A DNA stretch of 64,000 nucleotides, from NCBI GenBank assembly GCA_914767715.1, contig OU612070.1, forward strand, positions 9,133,501-9,197,500, written 5' to 3'. Each line of letters starts with the position of its first letter. Within the stretch, counting starts at the first letter, position 1. Position numbers and translations under genes: made by a program. The stretch comes from Membranipora membranacea (Eukaryota > Bryozoa > Gymnolaemata > Cheilostomatida > Membraniporidae). A model generated the notes under the pieces. The model ran no database searches, was not told the DNA's origin, and saw only the letters and a program-made list of their open reading frames with translations. Below, one piece after another: positions 33,706 through 45,660 of the stretch.

Positions 33706-34439
33706 CTGAGGAAGTGTTAGACTTGTACTTCATAATATAGTGTATTGTCTTTTGATGGTAATTAATGTATGTTGGACTCCAAGTTTGTCTTGTTTTTCTA
33801 GGCATAATCCAGTAGAGCAAGAATGTGAAGTTTGCTTCCTGGCAGCATTGGCGTCAGAAGGATTAACCAAGGGGTGCTCCTCTTAGCTGTGAAGTAGTTA
33901 GTGGCATGTGTAAGCGGGGAGGGTGCGGGGGGGGCGCCGAAGCGGCCTCCTGCTGACGGAAATTCTTTGAAATTTGAGACCCAAAAAGAGACATTCTGCT
34001 TCATACCAGCCAACTTTTATGGATGAGCAAAACCTTGAGTTCCAATAGTTGAAAAAAAAAAAATTTAAACCTCCCAAGGGGTGCTCACTTGAGCACCCTG
34101 AGCACCCCTTCTGACGCCCATGCCTGACAGGTACAAGGTAAAATACAAAAGGACACTTTCAACAGTTAAAAATTTCAAAATATGTGGAAAAGAAATATTT
34201 AACTAAGTATTACTAGAAATTCTGCAATCATAAATGCCAAAAAACTTCAGGGCTGTGGATGATATACACTGAAGTTGTCGATTAAGTTTATGATGGATGG
34301 CCAATTAATTGGTGATGCCATTTGTAAGTGTAAATTAAAATGGCTGTCGTTTCCATGCCACCTATGAGGTAGACAGCCTGAGTATCGTTGTCCTATAATG
34401 TGGCAGAACTCCTCCCACAATGCCCCATGCTCCCTCCTT
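33706..34439. other. Noncoding stretch
   Basis: 33845-34130 carries two inverted or related segments, AGGGGTGCTC at 33872 and GGGGTGCTCACTTGAGCACC at about 34079, with GCGTCAGAAGG at 33853 and CTTCTGACGCC at 34108 forming inverted ends. It may be a small MITE of about 270 bp. No gene is seen. Confidence 0.4.
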
Positions 34440-34520
34440 GCTTTTTTTTAATCCGGCCTCACCGGAGTTTGAACTCGGGCTGAGATCAAACGCTCCAACT
34501 TCTCAGCCACGCTGGGCCGC
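34440..34520 (-). repeat. tRNA-derived SINE head
   Basis: On minus, GCGTGGCTGAGAAGTTGGAG (A-box-like) and CCCGAGTTCAAACTCCGG (B-box) are followed by GTGAGGCCGGATTAAAAAAA. This looks like a Ser/Leu-type tRNA-derived SINE with a short A-rich tail. Confidence 0.65.
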
Positions 34521-34654
34521 TTTAGCTTGCAATGCTCAGTGCAAAAAAATCTAGGTGTTTAAATCTGATGATGTAGTGTGTGTAAAAAGTAATAAATAGG
34601 TGCCAAAACAAAACAAGTTAAACCACCAAGTAGTGAAAGAGATGATATGTTAAT

Positions 34655-35350
34655 GAAATCTGTCTTCACCGGGATTTGAACTCGGTCTGGCATGTTATAA
34701 TTGTGGTATGTTGTATATTGTATATAATTGTATAATTGTAAATAATATATAATTGAATAGAATATATAAATAAATATAACGTATTGCCTAATAGAATATA
34801 TAATTGGAAATAATCTATAATTCAATATAATATAAAATATAATTTTATTTAATATATAATTGTAGATATTATATAATTTAATATAATACATAATTGTATA
34901 TAATATATTATTGATTATTGTACATAACATATAATTGTATATAGCATATTATTGTTTATAATATATAATTTTATATAATATGTAATTGTATATTACATAT
35001 AATTGTATATAATGTACAATTGTATATGATATATAATTGTGGTATACTCATATATAAAATAATATATTATATCATTATATCATCAAAACAGTAGTAATAG
35101 GGATAAAATGTAAATTTCTTTTCTTTTAGTCCACCTTTTTTGTTTATTTTTAATGGCACTTTTGGATAACATTTTCTTGAAAATGATATAGATGCCAATA
35201 CAGTTTTAACAAAACTCTGTCTTCACCAGGATTTGAACTCGGGCCTCTCGCGCAACAAGCATGTTTTATAAAAATTAATTTATCATACCCATGCACCTTT
35301 TTTATTTCTTTTTTGGACTCAACTGGGATTTGAACTTGGGCCACTTGCTG
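34655..35350 (-). repeat. SINE 3' parts around an AT-rich stretch
   Basis: Three further minus-strand B-box segments occur: GAGTTCAAATCCCGGTGAAG (34663-34690), GAGTTCAAATCCTGGTGAAG (35213-35240) and AAGTTCAAATCCCAGTTGAG (35318-35345). Between 34690 and 35060 lie degenerate TATAATTG repeats. With 34440-34520 this is a cluster of one SINE family. Confidence 0.6.
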
Positions 35351-35791
35351 AAGCTTACTGATTTTCATCGATATATGTTGGAGATATATGGGTAAAGTAA
35401 GCAGTTTTTTAATTTTTAAGTTATTTCAAGCTTTCAGGACACATATCAAAAAATATAAATAGCAACCCTCATCTGGCTTTACTACACATATGTGGTAGAA
35501 CACAGGACTGTGATTCAGCCGATTCTTCCATTTTTTTCCAAAACATTTTTTGAAAAAGTGATATGAGGCACTGGTTATGGTTTTTATACACATGCGTTTA
35601 TCATAAACACAAAACTTCAGTTCTGTGGATAAATCAGATTTTTTTTATCAAGTTACTTTTTTGAATGTGCAACTTTGGAAAACATAACCCAGTTAGAACT
35701 AATCCGGTCCAGTAAAAACATAATAACGATTGCACCTGCTGCAAAAGTGTGGAGGTTATCCCACCATGACATAATCCACCATTGTTCTTTA

Positions 35792-37402
35792 TCAAAGCCT
35801 CAGTGTGAATTTTGCAGACAAGTGAGGAGGATTTATTATCTTGTAATTTCTCACATCGCGATCTGGAAGCTCACCTACTGGCACAATGTCAAATTTCTGC
35901 AGAATGTTGGCGAGAAGAAGAAACAATAGGTATATTTCAGTGTTGCATCAAATCTTATTAAAATGATATGACCATTTAACAATCCCTTTCTCAAAAAATA
36001 CTGCCCTCCATCGCTAAAAAAAACTGTTTGTCACTTCCTTTGAAATAAACTGCCATCCAGTCCCAGAAGACAAAAATAAAATAATATCCGTATTGTACAT
36101 ATATGAGGTTGCTATACACACTTATTTATGCTGCAGATAGGATAGAAACAGACAGACAAACTTTTTTCTGACTGGGTGGCCTGGGTTCACCACTTTACCA
36201 TCACTGTCGAGAAACATCTAGGCGTACATTTGAATGGTTCAGGAAAATTATCCTCATCATGTGATACACAAAACGAGTTAGAGAAAACAGGTGTTCCAGC
36301 AGGAATCTATGAAAATAAAACAGCATCTCATTATATTCCCATTAGATTGATTTGAAGACTATGTCAGTTATCCCTTGGATATTTTAAAGATATGTCGACT
36401 TTTGTCCATAACAAGCATCGGGTCCAAGATCATGATGGTTTGTAGCTAGAATGACATGCCTTAAGGCTCAAAAGTAAGCATGTTGGATTTAAAGTGATCA
36501 TGTGTGACATGATACTATCACAATTCAGCAACATCCTCCTGAGAGATCAGTATAGTTTCAACAGGGAAATTGGGAATTTCCCCTTGGTTTCAATCAACAC
36601 AGTTCACAACACTGTTAGTTTTGTTACTGCTGTACGTTTACTAGGCAAAATAAAGCCCGATAGAAATAACAGAAAACTACCGGTAACTAACCAGATCAAT
36701 CATCACAAAGGCTTAGTGAGTATTCAGAAATGGTGTACAGTGAGTATCATGCTAGCCTATAAAATAACCTCATAAACAAAAGGTTCAACAAGGGTACATA
36801 GTTTTTAAAGTTTTGATAGTCTACATTTCAGTTGAAGCACCTTGTATCCTGCTATCTCAGTATCACATATTGTAGCATGAGGTATAAGCAATGGCACTTG
36901 TGTTAGAATTCTCAAGTTCTCCAGCAAATAAGCTTCAAGTAAAGGCAACTTCTCTCTACAATAAGGTGCTAGGATAATGTTTGAACAAAAAACAACAATC
37001 AACAGAGCTGTTGCTTAGAAAATATTTTCCATGACAACATATTATTGATTACTGTGCTTCCACAATTTTGACTTGCATTGACGGGTTAGTTGGTGAATTT
37101 TGGAGTAGATTGTAAATTTAACTGCAAAAATGTAACTGACAAAGTTATATATAATACACCCTATAAATTCTATATGTCCTTCATTTTCTTTAATAATATA
37201 TATTATAATGGCTAAAAATCCTATAAATGCTATAACTGCTAAAATATAGCCTGCTTTAGTTTGACCCACCTGTCATGGAGATTAATACGCTGTCCCGGCT
37301 CATAGTATTCATCGATCTGAGCCTGGATACCTTTCATCAGAGCTTTATCATGAAGCAAATCCAGGAATGATTGGCACAAAGAAGCTAGACTTGTCTCCAT
37401 AC
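35792..37402 (-). pseudogene. P450 pseudogene CYP-B, exons 7-10, haem Cys loop lost
   Basis: Exon 7 (37270-37402, 133 nt, same length as in CYP-A) is intact with the GMETS I-helix. Exon 8 (36841-36955, 115 nt) is intact: REKLPLLEAYLLENLRI holds the K-helix ExxR, then PHATICDTEIAGYK. Exon 9 (about 36165-36306) starts IPAGTPVFSNSFCVSHDED, then a frameshift corrupts PERF before LDSDGKVVNPGHPVRKK. The last exon (about 35792-35926) reads LFLLLANILQKFDIVPVGE and ends KFTLRL*. The FGxGxRxC loop that should precede it is absent, so no haem ligand remains. Exons 1-6 are missing, yet the duplicated 5' flank of CYP-A follows directly upstream. It also shows what CYP-A's missing exon 8 should look like. 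Confidence 0.85.
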
Positions 37403-37629
37403 CTTGAAAAAGAATGATATTTGATATTATATAATCTTATTTGTCGTGATACTATATTATTGTAATCTGTGTACCCAAATCTAATATAATTATTTATGCT
37501 ACCATTTGTCTTTATGTATACAAAATATACAACACATTTATCAGACTTCCTTTCTGAGTCCAACTGCCTTGACCAACACCAATCATGTATTCGGGGTATT
37601 TCTCAAATCAAACAAAAGTAACAAGCTAG

Positions 37630-37705
37630 ACAGTTGAAGGAATCAGGAGTGGTCTAACGGTTAAGGGTAAGGACTTGTGATCCATGTTCGTTTCCCGTGC
37701 CGTAT
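37630..37705 (+). repeat. tRNA-derived SINE fragment
   Basis: GTGGTCTAACGGTTAAGGG (A-box-like) and CATGTTCGTTTCCCGTGCC (B-box-like) lie 40 bases apart. It replaces the outer left arm of the foldback element that follows. Confidence 0.5.
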
Positions 37706-38010
37706 GCCATAAGTTTGATAAATTTCTATCGGATTTTCAGTTTAGAAATTGCGTTGGGTTTAGATTATCATGAACAGATTGATGCTCATTTTCAACAACG
37801 AATTACTTTTAAAGAAAGTATCATGAATTTGGTCACAAGATACTGCTGATCGTAAAGCAATAGGCAACTAAAAACATGTACTGTGGAAAGTAAATCAATG
37901 ATAGCATCATTGCCTCTACACAATCCAATGTCTTAACTTCACCTACAACTAGGTGTCTCACTTCAGTTGTATATGGTGTCCTGTCTAAGTTTTAATATTA
38001 AGTCTATGAA
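37706..38010. mobile_element. Foldback element, second copy (outer left arm missing)
   Basis: GATAAATTTCTATCGGATTT and the right arm TCAATGATAGCATCATTGCC, CTCTACA, GGTGTCCTGTCTAAG match the element at 5733-6200. It has the same position relative to the flank block 38270-38660 as the first copy has to 6230-6610, so it was copied as part of the segmental duplication. Confidence 0.7.
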
Positions 38011-38269
38011 TGGACTCAAATCAAAACCTTCTTAATATGGATGAATCTCCTTCTATTGAAACTAGTTACATGTCAATTCATAATAACAGCAAAATCATGT
38101 TTAATTAGCTACATTTACTATTTGCATTGAGCCACATATCTAATGTTTAACAGGATATATGAAACATATCATAATTCCACCCCACCCCTTGCATAAATCT
38201 GAACATAAATGTCTATAGTACAGTTTTGTACAGTTTAGTTAGCCTATGGAACTTAAAAAAATTCAATCA

Positions 38270-38660
38270 CCTACTATCATGGAGTATTAGAAGGCAATTC
38301 TGAGTAATTTTTCAAAACGGTATACCGTCCTACATTGATTCCTACTACATTATGAACTTTAGAATTAATAGCAGAAATTTAGCCTACCGCCTAAAAGAAA
38401 ACAGATTGTACATCTGTCCGAGCAAATTGGTAATAGTGTAAAAGTTAAAACTGCCATACATAATCTAATGAAACTTATGAGGCTCGCTACTAAAATATTT
38501 AAGCATAATATGTTCTTATTTCTAATAAGCAGAATAAGTGAAATTTACCTCCAACTTTATTCAAACTTTGTAGCCAGCATTAGCAGAGTAGCAGCCTCCG
38601 AAGAACTGACCTTCCTCGACTGTGTCACAACTATGACATACCAAAAACACCTCAAGCCTT
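38270..38660. repeat. Segmental-duplication block upstream of CYP-B
   Basis: This is the counterpart of 6230-6610. Its homology stops near 38660 and resumes at about 47210, so everything between was inserted or rearranged into it. Confidence 0.7.
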
Positions 38661-38834
38661 GTTATATCCAGAAATTGACATTTTAATTAAAGTTTTATTA
38701 CCAGAGAAATGGCCAACCCCAATGATTGATTTATTAGCAGATTGTGTTAATTAAAAATAATAATCAATTAATTTCCCTGGTATCTTAATAATGTTTCCTT
38801 TTTATGCTGTACATCGCCAATGGGCAACCTATAT

Positions 38835-39240
38835 ATTGTAATGTACACCTGACTATCGTCAGTTGTGATATTGGGATCGAGAATGCTCAGCTCACTCTTT
38901 CCTTATTAACATCTCACACTATCCAACTCATAAGAATTCTCCAAATATAACTCACCATCAAGACACAACACTAAATCATTACACACAGCATAAATACAGG
39001 ACATTATCAGACACAAAGATGTAACTATACCACCAACCAAAAATAAAGTTTTTGGTACAAAAAAAAGATTTTTTTCTGCCCTTATAACACTCCTTGTCTT
39101 GGCAATCAGGCTCAAGGCTTGACAAATACCCAGGTCAACTGGATGAAAAGTTGCCGTCCCTCAACAAACTAAGGAAAACCGAACGGTAAGGAAAACTTAG
39201 AACTATTGTTAAAAGCCACTGAATTAGATTCTTCTCTTAG
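38835..39240. repeat. Interspersed repeat R (largest copy)
   Basis: The segment starts near GTACACCTGACTATCGTCAG and runs through ACATTATCAGACACAAAGAT, CTATACCACCAACC and AATAAAGTTTTTGGTAC. Parts recur with over 90% identity by eye at 44530-44800 and 45660-45880, and a neighbouring part at 39490-39600. It could be an LTR or a MITE; termini are unclear. Confidence 0.65.
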
Positions 39241-39775
39241 AATGGAAATAGTATCATAGCGTTATACGGTTAGGACACTAAACACAGGGACCCATCTGAC
39301 TGTTATCTGATTGGCTGCCCCTAGTAGCATGAATAATTAGCCTGAGAAACTGTCTTGTTTACAAAATTGCAAACAGTAATTATACCCCATACAGTGTCGA
39401 TGGTTAGGGCATTTCTAGATTGCTACTAGGGACTGGCTATTTTTGCAAGCCCTTTGTTTTGCAAAAGAAAGCTAATGATGCTATTCCAGATATGGAATTC
39501 AATGTTAAAAGCCAATGATATTCTTTGTGTTATTCACACCGTTCCTTCAATCAGAAATCTGGTCAGCATGCCAGTATTGAAAGAAAAAAAATTGCTCAAA
39601 TTCTTGAGTTTCTTCAGTTTCCAAACTCACTATGCCAGCTACTCACCCAAAACTAGCTACTAACCAGGTATTTGATGCATATTGAGAACATATATTGGAA
39701 TTGGAAGAAAGTAATGTCATTGATTTGATAGAGAAGACTGTGTCTAGAAAAACTTTCATTTTCAGGTTGAATATA
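39241..39775. repeat. Mostly noncoding; includes repeat R continuation
   Basis: 39495-39600 (TTCACACCGTTCCTTCAATC) matches 44720-44800. No gene is seen. Confidence 0.45.
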
Positions 39776-39998
39776 ATTATACTCATCATTATGATGATAA
39801 TGATATACATATATATATATATATACATTTGTACCCTATACAAGTGAATGTTAGCTTCAGTTTATTTTGGCAAGCTGAATGTTAGCTATACTCATCATTA
39901 TGATGATAATGATATACATATATATATATATACATTTGTACCCTATACAAGTGAATGTTAGCTTCAGTTTATTTTGGCTAGCTGAATGTTAGCTATCA
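39776..39998. repeat. Tandem duplication, two copies of about 112 bp
   Basis: Each copy runs from TACTCATCATTATGATGATA through a (TA)n tract to ACCCTATACAAGTGAATG and TTTATTTTGG. Differences are mainly in TA-run length, so the event is recent. CATCATTATGATGAT is itself an inverted repeat. Confidence 0.9.
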
Positions 39999-40436
39999 CA
40001 AAATTCTAGCTAGTAGGGATCAAAGTCTTTATGTGGCAGAGTTTGCATGTTTACTAATTTGCACATCTGCGAAGTCACAGACTCTGCCTTGTGCCAATAC
40101 TCCTTTGTGGGACATCATCATATTCAAGTGGTTGCTGATCCCGGGCAAAAACACTCCTTGCCATGCCTATTTTTGGACTGATGTACTTATATCCATTTTG
40201 ATATCGCTTGTTTCCCAATAAACCATGCAGTAACAGTATCATAGTAGATGACGAAGACAAAGATGTAAATCATCATTTTATTATGGCTCTAGCATATATG
40301 TTTGTTAAATAAAGATGATCTCAGGTAGAGTTTAGTTTGGCTAGCTAAAATTTGGCTAGCAATAAACAATATCACGGTAAAGATGGAGACAATGAGGTAC
40401 TTGAAAACCTGATGTTTTCAGAAGTTCATGATATGA

Positions 40437-41017
40437 TTGCAGTATGATTTACACACTGATTCTAAAGTTTGTATAATGGCTGTAATAGGTCCACAGATCA
40501 TGCAGGTCAGGGGGCGGTTATTGCGACTTAATGTCAGATGTAAGACTGTCGCAAAGCATATTGTCATACCTGTAGTAAATTCAATCCATTATTTGCCAGA
40601 ATTGCGTTTCAACTTAATGCCAACAGGTTACAGGTTACAAGTTGTTAATAATGTTGGTGAGATCCAGTTGTATCATCATCTACAAAAAAAATACATACAT
40701 GATGAATAGATATACCAATTCGTTCCAGGGGTGTGATATTGAGCAACAGACAAGCAGACAAAAAACCAACAATAGCAACTTTCTGCGGTGATAGCTCAAC
40801 CAGAGAGAATGTTTTCATCACCATCTCTGAGGGTAGTCGCTACCATGATAAACCGACAATAACAATTTTCTGCGGTGATAGCTCAACCAGAGAAAAGGTT
40901 TGCATCACCATCTCTGAGGGTAGTCGCTACCATGATAAAAGCATATACAGAGATCTTAGTATTACTAAAGTTTTTTTTGAGAGATCTAAGCGAACGCTTC
41001 CAACTGCATGCAAGTAA
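40437..41017 (+). repeat. Unrecognised frames with an in-frame 87-bp tandem duplication
   Basis: A 90-codon frame (40437-40709) is followed in another frame by one of 94 codons (40733-41017). In the second, about 40763-40849 is repeated at 40850-40936: a 29-residue unit containing FCGDSSTRE and ITISEGSRYHD appears twice with few changes, and the frame is kept. I do not recognise either protein. They may be parts of a transposon gene or chance frames around a satellite-like duplication. Confidence 0.4.
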
Positions 41018-42965
41018 CTGGGCTTGATCCATGGAAAAGAAGCTAGGGTGGTGAAAGTTGCTGACGTTTTTGAACGTGACAAAAAATGAGACACACAACA
41101 TCATCTTCCTTCAAACCTCATTTTGAACAAGAGGTGATGGTACAATCCATAAGTCCATAAATCCATATCCATATCTAAATCCATAAATCCATAATCTTAT
41201 AAATATTAATGATTGTACATTATAGTTGAATTTTAAGGTGTTGGGATTTTATTGTGAAACTAACGTTGAGTTTAAAAGTACATAGAATTATTAACAGCCT
41301 ATCAGTAGATAGGATTTTATTTAAAAAAGAAAAACAAAACAACACTTAATGGTGTTTTATTACAACTGTAAATTAACCCTGGTTTGCGGAGATTTCTATT
41401 TTAGCATCAGCTTATTATTGCGTCTCTGCCTTCTGCTATATATGATGCGAGAATTGAAATAATATCATACTACACACTACACACACTACAAGAAGAAAGA
41501 GAATATAACTACAAGTCACCACCAACTTCAATAATACTTGCACCAGCTACACCTTGCCTGCAACTTATATCATCAAAGTGAAACTACCTGCTTGCACAAC
41601 AATTATATCATCATCAAAGTGAAACTGCCTGACAAAGCTGCATCATGTATACACCATTTAACACACCAATAAAGATATGCAGCCGCCACAGCTTCAGGCA
41701 GTAGCAACAGGACCGTCGTCCTTTACGGTATCATTTAAGGCAGTTAGTATTATGACAGGAAAGCAACAGGACCGTTGTCCTATTTTAGCAGTGTCTTAGA
41801 TTGTGAAGTAAAATAATTGATTGTATCATATAATATATTGTATTGTTGTGTAATTCGGAGTTATACCAACTTATCTGTGCGATCAGTGTTTAAAACAGCA
41901 CTCATCTGGCATTCTGGCATATAACCAAGGATAAGAGTGCAAAGACAGTCAGGTTAGAATATTCAGAACGCCTTTTAATATTGTTAACCTTATATAAATA
42001 TTTTATATGTGTATTTTGTCTCAATTGAATTAAATGGTCAGGGTAATTAAATAAATAGTCTGAGTCTAAACAGATTAGTTTTATGCCTGTCTGGTTGACA
42101 CAAATAATTGGTAATCACAGCCGCTTGACTCTTTAGTAGTCACAATTGTGTATTCAAAGGCAATCCAAACCTCACGCACTTGTAGACGGCCTTGTCGGCG
42201 CTTTCATGTAATAGATCATAAACAGATATCAAAAGTTGCAATATATATAATTTGTGATGAATTAAATAGACTGTGTATTATAATAATCTTGAATTAAATT
42301 TAAGTTGACATTCGTGACGACGTCTAGTGCATTGAGTTCATGAGTAGATAAACAGTGCTTGTATTACATTTTGTCAGGAGATTAATTGATATCGTTCATT
42401 GATGACCATCAGAATTTATCGGACAGTGTATTGTGTGTCAGCCTATAGTAGATCAGTGTATTGTGTATCAGCCTATCTTTGAGACCCTTCTGTGGGTTAT
42501 ATAATGATTCATAACTCAAGCGATGGCTTTCAGTGCTAAACTAAATAGAACCCTGAACTAAATATAAAAGCCCTCTCGCTCATCAGAGTAGACTCGGAGC
42601 AAGCTAACTACACCTTGTTGTGTACACGGCCCAGTCCGTTTCTCACATATATACAATCTATTAAATTCACTAGTTGACTTTGTGTGTGTTGTTGCACTTC
42701 AAGCCTCAGGATGTGAAGCGCGGGGATGAGAAGGTCAAAGTACACATGTGACATTAATTATTATTATGCAATAATTATTATAGAAATATAAGTGCATACG
42801 CATGATACTGTGGTACGGGAAATATCAAAAGGGTGGAACACCTGGCCGTTACCTGGCTAGGGTTTGGGTTTCAGGCTAACTGAATCTAGCGAAACAAACT
42901 CACCATGAATGAGCCGAGAGAGGATAACTCCTGGGTAGACAACTCCTGGATAGCTAACTTCAGCC
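41018..42965. other. Noncoding; possible retroelement leader
   Basis: 41150-41200 holds TCCATAAATCCATA repeats. 41560-41635 duplicates ATCATCAAAGTGAAACT and 41690-41790 duplicates CAACAGGACCGT. These short direct repeats lie upstream of the tyrosine-recombinase fragment and might belong to the same element, but no ends can be fixed. Confidence 0.35.
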
Positions 42966-43146
42966 TAGAGAGGGTCGTGCTGGTGGCCAAGCCAACCTAG
43001 CAGAGCTGTTTACTGAAGGTCGTGCTGGTGGCCAAGCCAACCTAGCAGAGCTGTTTACTGAGGGTCGTACTGGTGGCAAAGCCAACCTAGCAGAGCTGTT
43101 TACTGAGGGTCGTACTGGTGGCAAAGCCAACCTAGTAGAGCTGTGT
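42966..43146. repeat. Tandem repeat, four copies of about 45 bp
   Basis: The unit contains GGGTCGTGCTGGTGGC, AAGCCAACCTAGCAGAGCTG and TTTACTGA. Copies are over 90% alike. Minus-strand reading gives a Pro/Arg/Ser-rich open frame (42960-43184) that is likely a by-product. Confidence 0.9.
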
Positions 43147-43834
43147 CTAGAGTAGCTTACAAGCGGAGCTTGCAGCGGGTGCATTTACATCTGATAGTGT
43201 ACGTTGCGAAGCGGGATGTACCCTGACCTTGCCCTCTGAGCAGAATAAGCGGGACGCACCCGGAACCTTGACTGTGTAGCCTTAGCTATATGAGGTGTAT
43301 TGACTATATTATTCAGACTGGACGCTCTTGGTGAGAGTAATATTGGAAATGCCATAGACTGTCTGTGATAATACTGTAAGACGGTGCAGCCGTCTTAATA
43401 TTGAGTTCCATGTCGATAATTGCTAAGATTAAATGTGTATAGAATACATATTTATGATGTCCGTGAGATTGCTTCTGCAATAAATATATATATGTTGAAG
43501 CCGTCTACATGATATTGATATAATATGCTCCAGTTCAAATCAGGGTAGATAGCCCTTTTCACATCAGAATTGCTCTGTTTGAATATTCTATATTTAGAAT
43601 ATTCAAATTTAGTAGGCATGATACATTCATTATATTAGCAGACAGCTTTATATTGAATATATTGAGTTGTCCCCTCAATAATGAGTGTTACTGGGCTCGC
43701 TATAATATCCATAGCCTCAAAACTACCTCAGATACACAGAAGATCCCCTGCACCAATTATTTTGAACTCAAAAGAAAACACAGGCGATATCTCCTGATCA
43801 GTTACACACTCTGATCACTGAGACAGAGCTGGTC
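43147..43834. other. Noncoding stretch
   Basis: 43195-43265 carries two diverged copies of AAGCGGGA(T/C)G(T/C)ACCC followed by CTTG. Nothing else is recognised before the recombinase fragment. Confidence 0.35.
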
Positions 43835-44295
43835 TTGGGGAGTATAGATGGGAGGCGCTTTTCCACCATGGTGTCTTGTGTTTTTTATGGGTTATTACGC
43901 CCTAGTGAGTATTGTATATCCCCAGCACGGCATCATATGTCTGTAGGCAACGTGTGTTTTAGCAGGGATGCCATGGAGGTACACATTAATTATTTTAAGA
44001 ATTACGCAGAGTCAGCAAGCAAAGTGATTAAAGCAGTAGGGGAGAAACATGCCCAGTTCGCCTTGTTAAGAGGTATCTAAAACATTTGAAACCCTCCAGC
44101 AGCAGCCCTTTGTTTGAAATCACAACAGCTGAGCTCAGAAAAGAAACCAGTGAGGTCCTAAAGGATTCAAAAATAAAGGACTGGGTCACTCCTCGGCGCT
44201 ACCTGGGCTACAATTCAGGCTGGTCTGACTCAAGAATAAGATCCTTTGGCAGGTGGTCATCTGATGCCTTCAAGAAATATATTTTGATAAACTAA
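43835..44295 (+). mobile_element. Tyrosine recombinase fragment (DIRS/Ngaro- or Crypton-like), broken
   Basis: The first frame reads VSCVFYGLLRPSEYC, the block carrying the first catalytic Arg in YR retroelements (LLRxSE). After a one-base frameshift near 44049 it continues CPVRLVKRYLKHLKP, then SPLFEI. Further shifts corrupt the His-Arg box around 44180-44220, seen in pieces as HS and LGATWA. The end is clear: RIRSFGRWSSDAFKKYI, with the GRWSS box and the nucleophile Tyr. The enzyme would integrate circular DNA by recombination, but the frame is broken at least twice. The DIRS-like RNase H at 15.8-16.2 kb hints at the same family, though Cryptons have this recombinase without RT. Confidence 0.7.
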
Positions 44296-44364
44296 GGTGC
44301 AGTTTTGGCGAAACAATTGTCCTGAGCTTGTTATGTGTGCCTTGCTCGGAACAATTGGTTTGGT

Positions 44365-45035
44365 GTTCATTTGTTCGTCAATTCTGCACCAGATTTAACA
44401 ACATCTAATACTATGACAAGTACCCTGTCTGCCAAACAACATATACAGAGGCGTTGATCGTCATTTTTTCGGTTACAAATGCGTGCAGCGCCCCATATTT
44501 TTCCCCCATAATCTGTTACATTATAAGAAATAAAAAATAAAGTTTTTGGTACAAAAAAAGATTTTTTTCTGCCCTTATAACACTCCTTGTCTTGGCAATC
44601 AGGCTCAAGACTTGACAAATACCCAGGTCAACTGAATGAGAAGTTGCCCTCCCTCAACAAACTAAGGAAAACCTAATGGTAAGGAAAACTTAGAACTATT
44701 GTTAAAAGCCAATGATAGGCTTTATGTTATTCACACCGTTCCTTCAATCAGAAATCTGGTCAGCATGCCAGTATTGAAAGAAAAAAGTCTGCTCAAATTC
44801 CCCTCCCACCTCCCTTTCACTAACCTATGTCATACTTTGTGGAAATTCTAACAATTTCCTGGTGATGGTGTTCATTAGTTCGTCAATTCTGCACCAGATT
44901 TAACAACATCTAATACTGTGGCAAGTACCCTGTCTGCCAAACAACACATACAGTGGCGTTGATCGTCACTTTTTCGGTTACAAATGCGTGAAGCGCCCAA
45001 TATTTTTCTCCCACAATCTGTTACATTATAAGAAA
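44365..45035. repeat. Two direct copies of a 160-bp segment around repeat R
   Basis: 44365-44530 and 44873-45035 share GGTGTTCAT, TCGTCAATTCTGCACCAG and CAAATGCGTG at over 90% by eye. Between them is a copy of repeat R (44530-44800). Confidence 0.85.
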
Positions 45036-45660
45036 GAAAAAAGACTCTTTTCAGTTACATCACATGATGGAGTGTGCAACGATCTCAGCTACTTCACAGC
45101 CAAACGGATAATCGGGGACGATCATCTCTAGTTCCGGGTGAAGATGACAGTGCAGACGATGGATCGCCTCATTTAAAATCATATGAAATGACAATAAAAC
45201 ACTCTAATCGACGGCGAAATACATCTTTGTATGTAAGTAAATAAATGACTCAAATTTCTCGTCATCAAACATGTATTCATATGCTATATTTAAGCTCTGA
45301 CTTTTATCCTGAGTTTCCAGAATCCTCAATTTGAGAGCAGCCGCTCAGTGCTCAAAATCCGGAGGGATGGTATATGGACTGGGCCATCTAAAAGAAACCA
45401 GCCACGACTATTGCAGGATTTGCTAGGAAAAGCACCCGATATCTCCTTCCCAAGCACCAGGGCAAGAATATGGTAGCTATCCAGATAGTCTGTTTGCCCA
45501 AGGCACCAGGGTGTTTAATATGGTAGCATTCCCAGTGAGGATAAAGAAACAGAATCTGGCGTGGAACTCAGTTGGATTACAATTACAGATTACAAAGCTA
45601 CAAGCGACTACAGAATTCGGCGGACAGAACAAACTTCATTGTGAAAAGTTGCATGAAATG
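45036..45660. other. Noncoding stretch
   Basis: 45450-45530 has two related segments (CACCAGGGCAAGAATATGGT and CACCAGGGTGTTTAATATGG). No gene is recognised. Confidence 0.35.
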
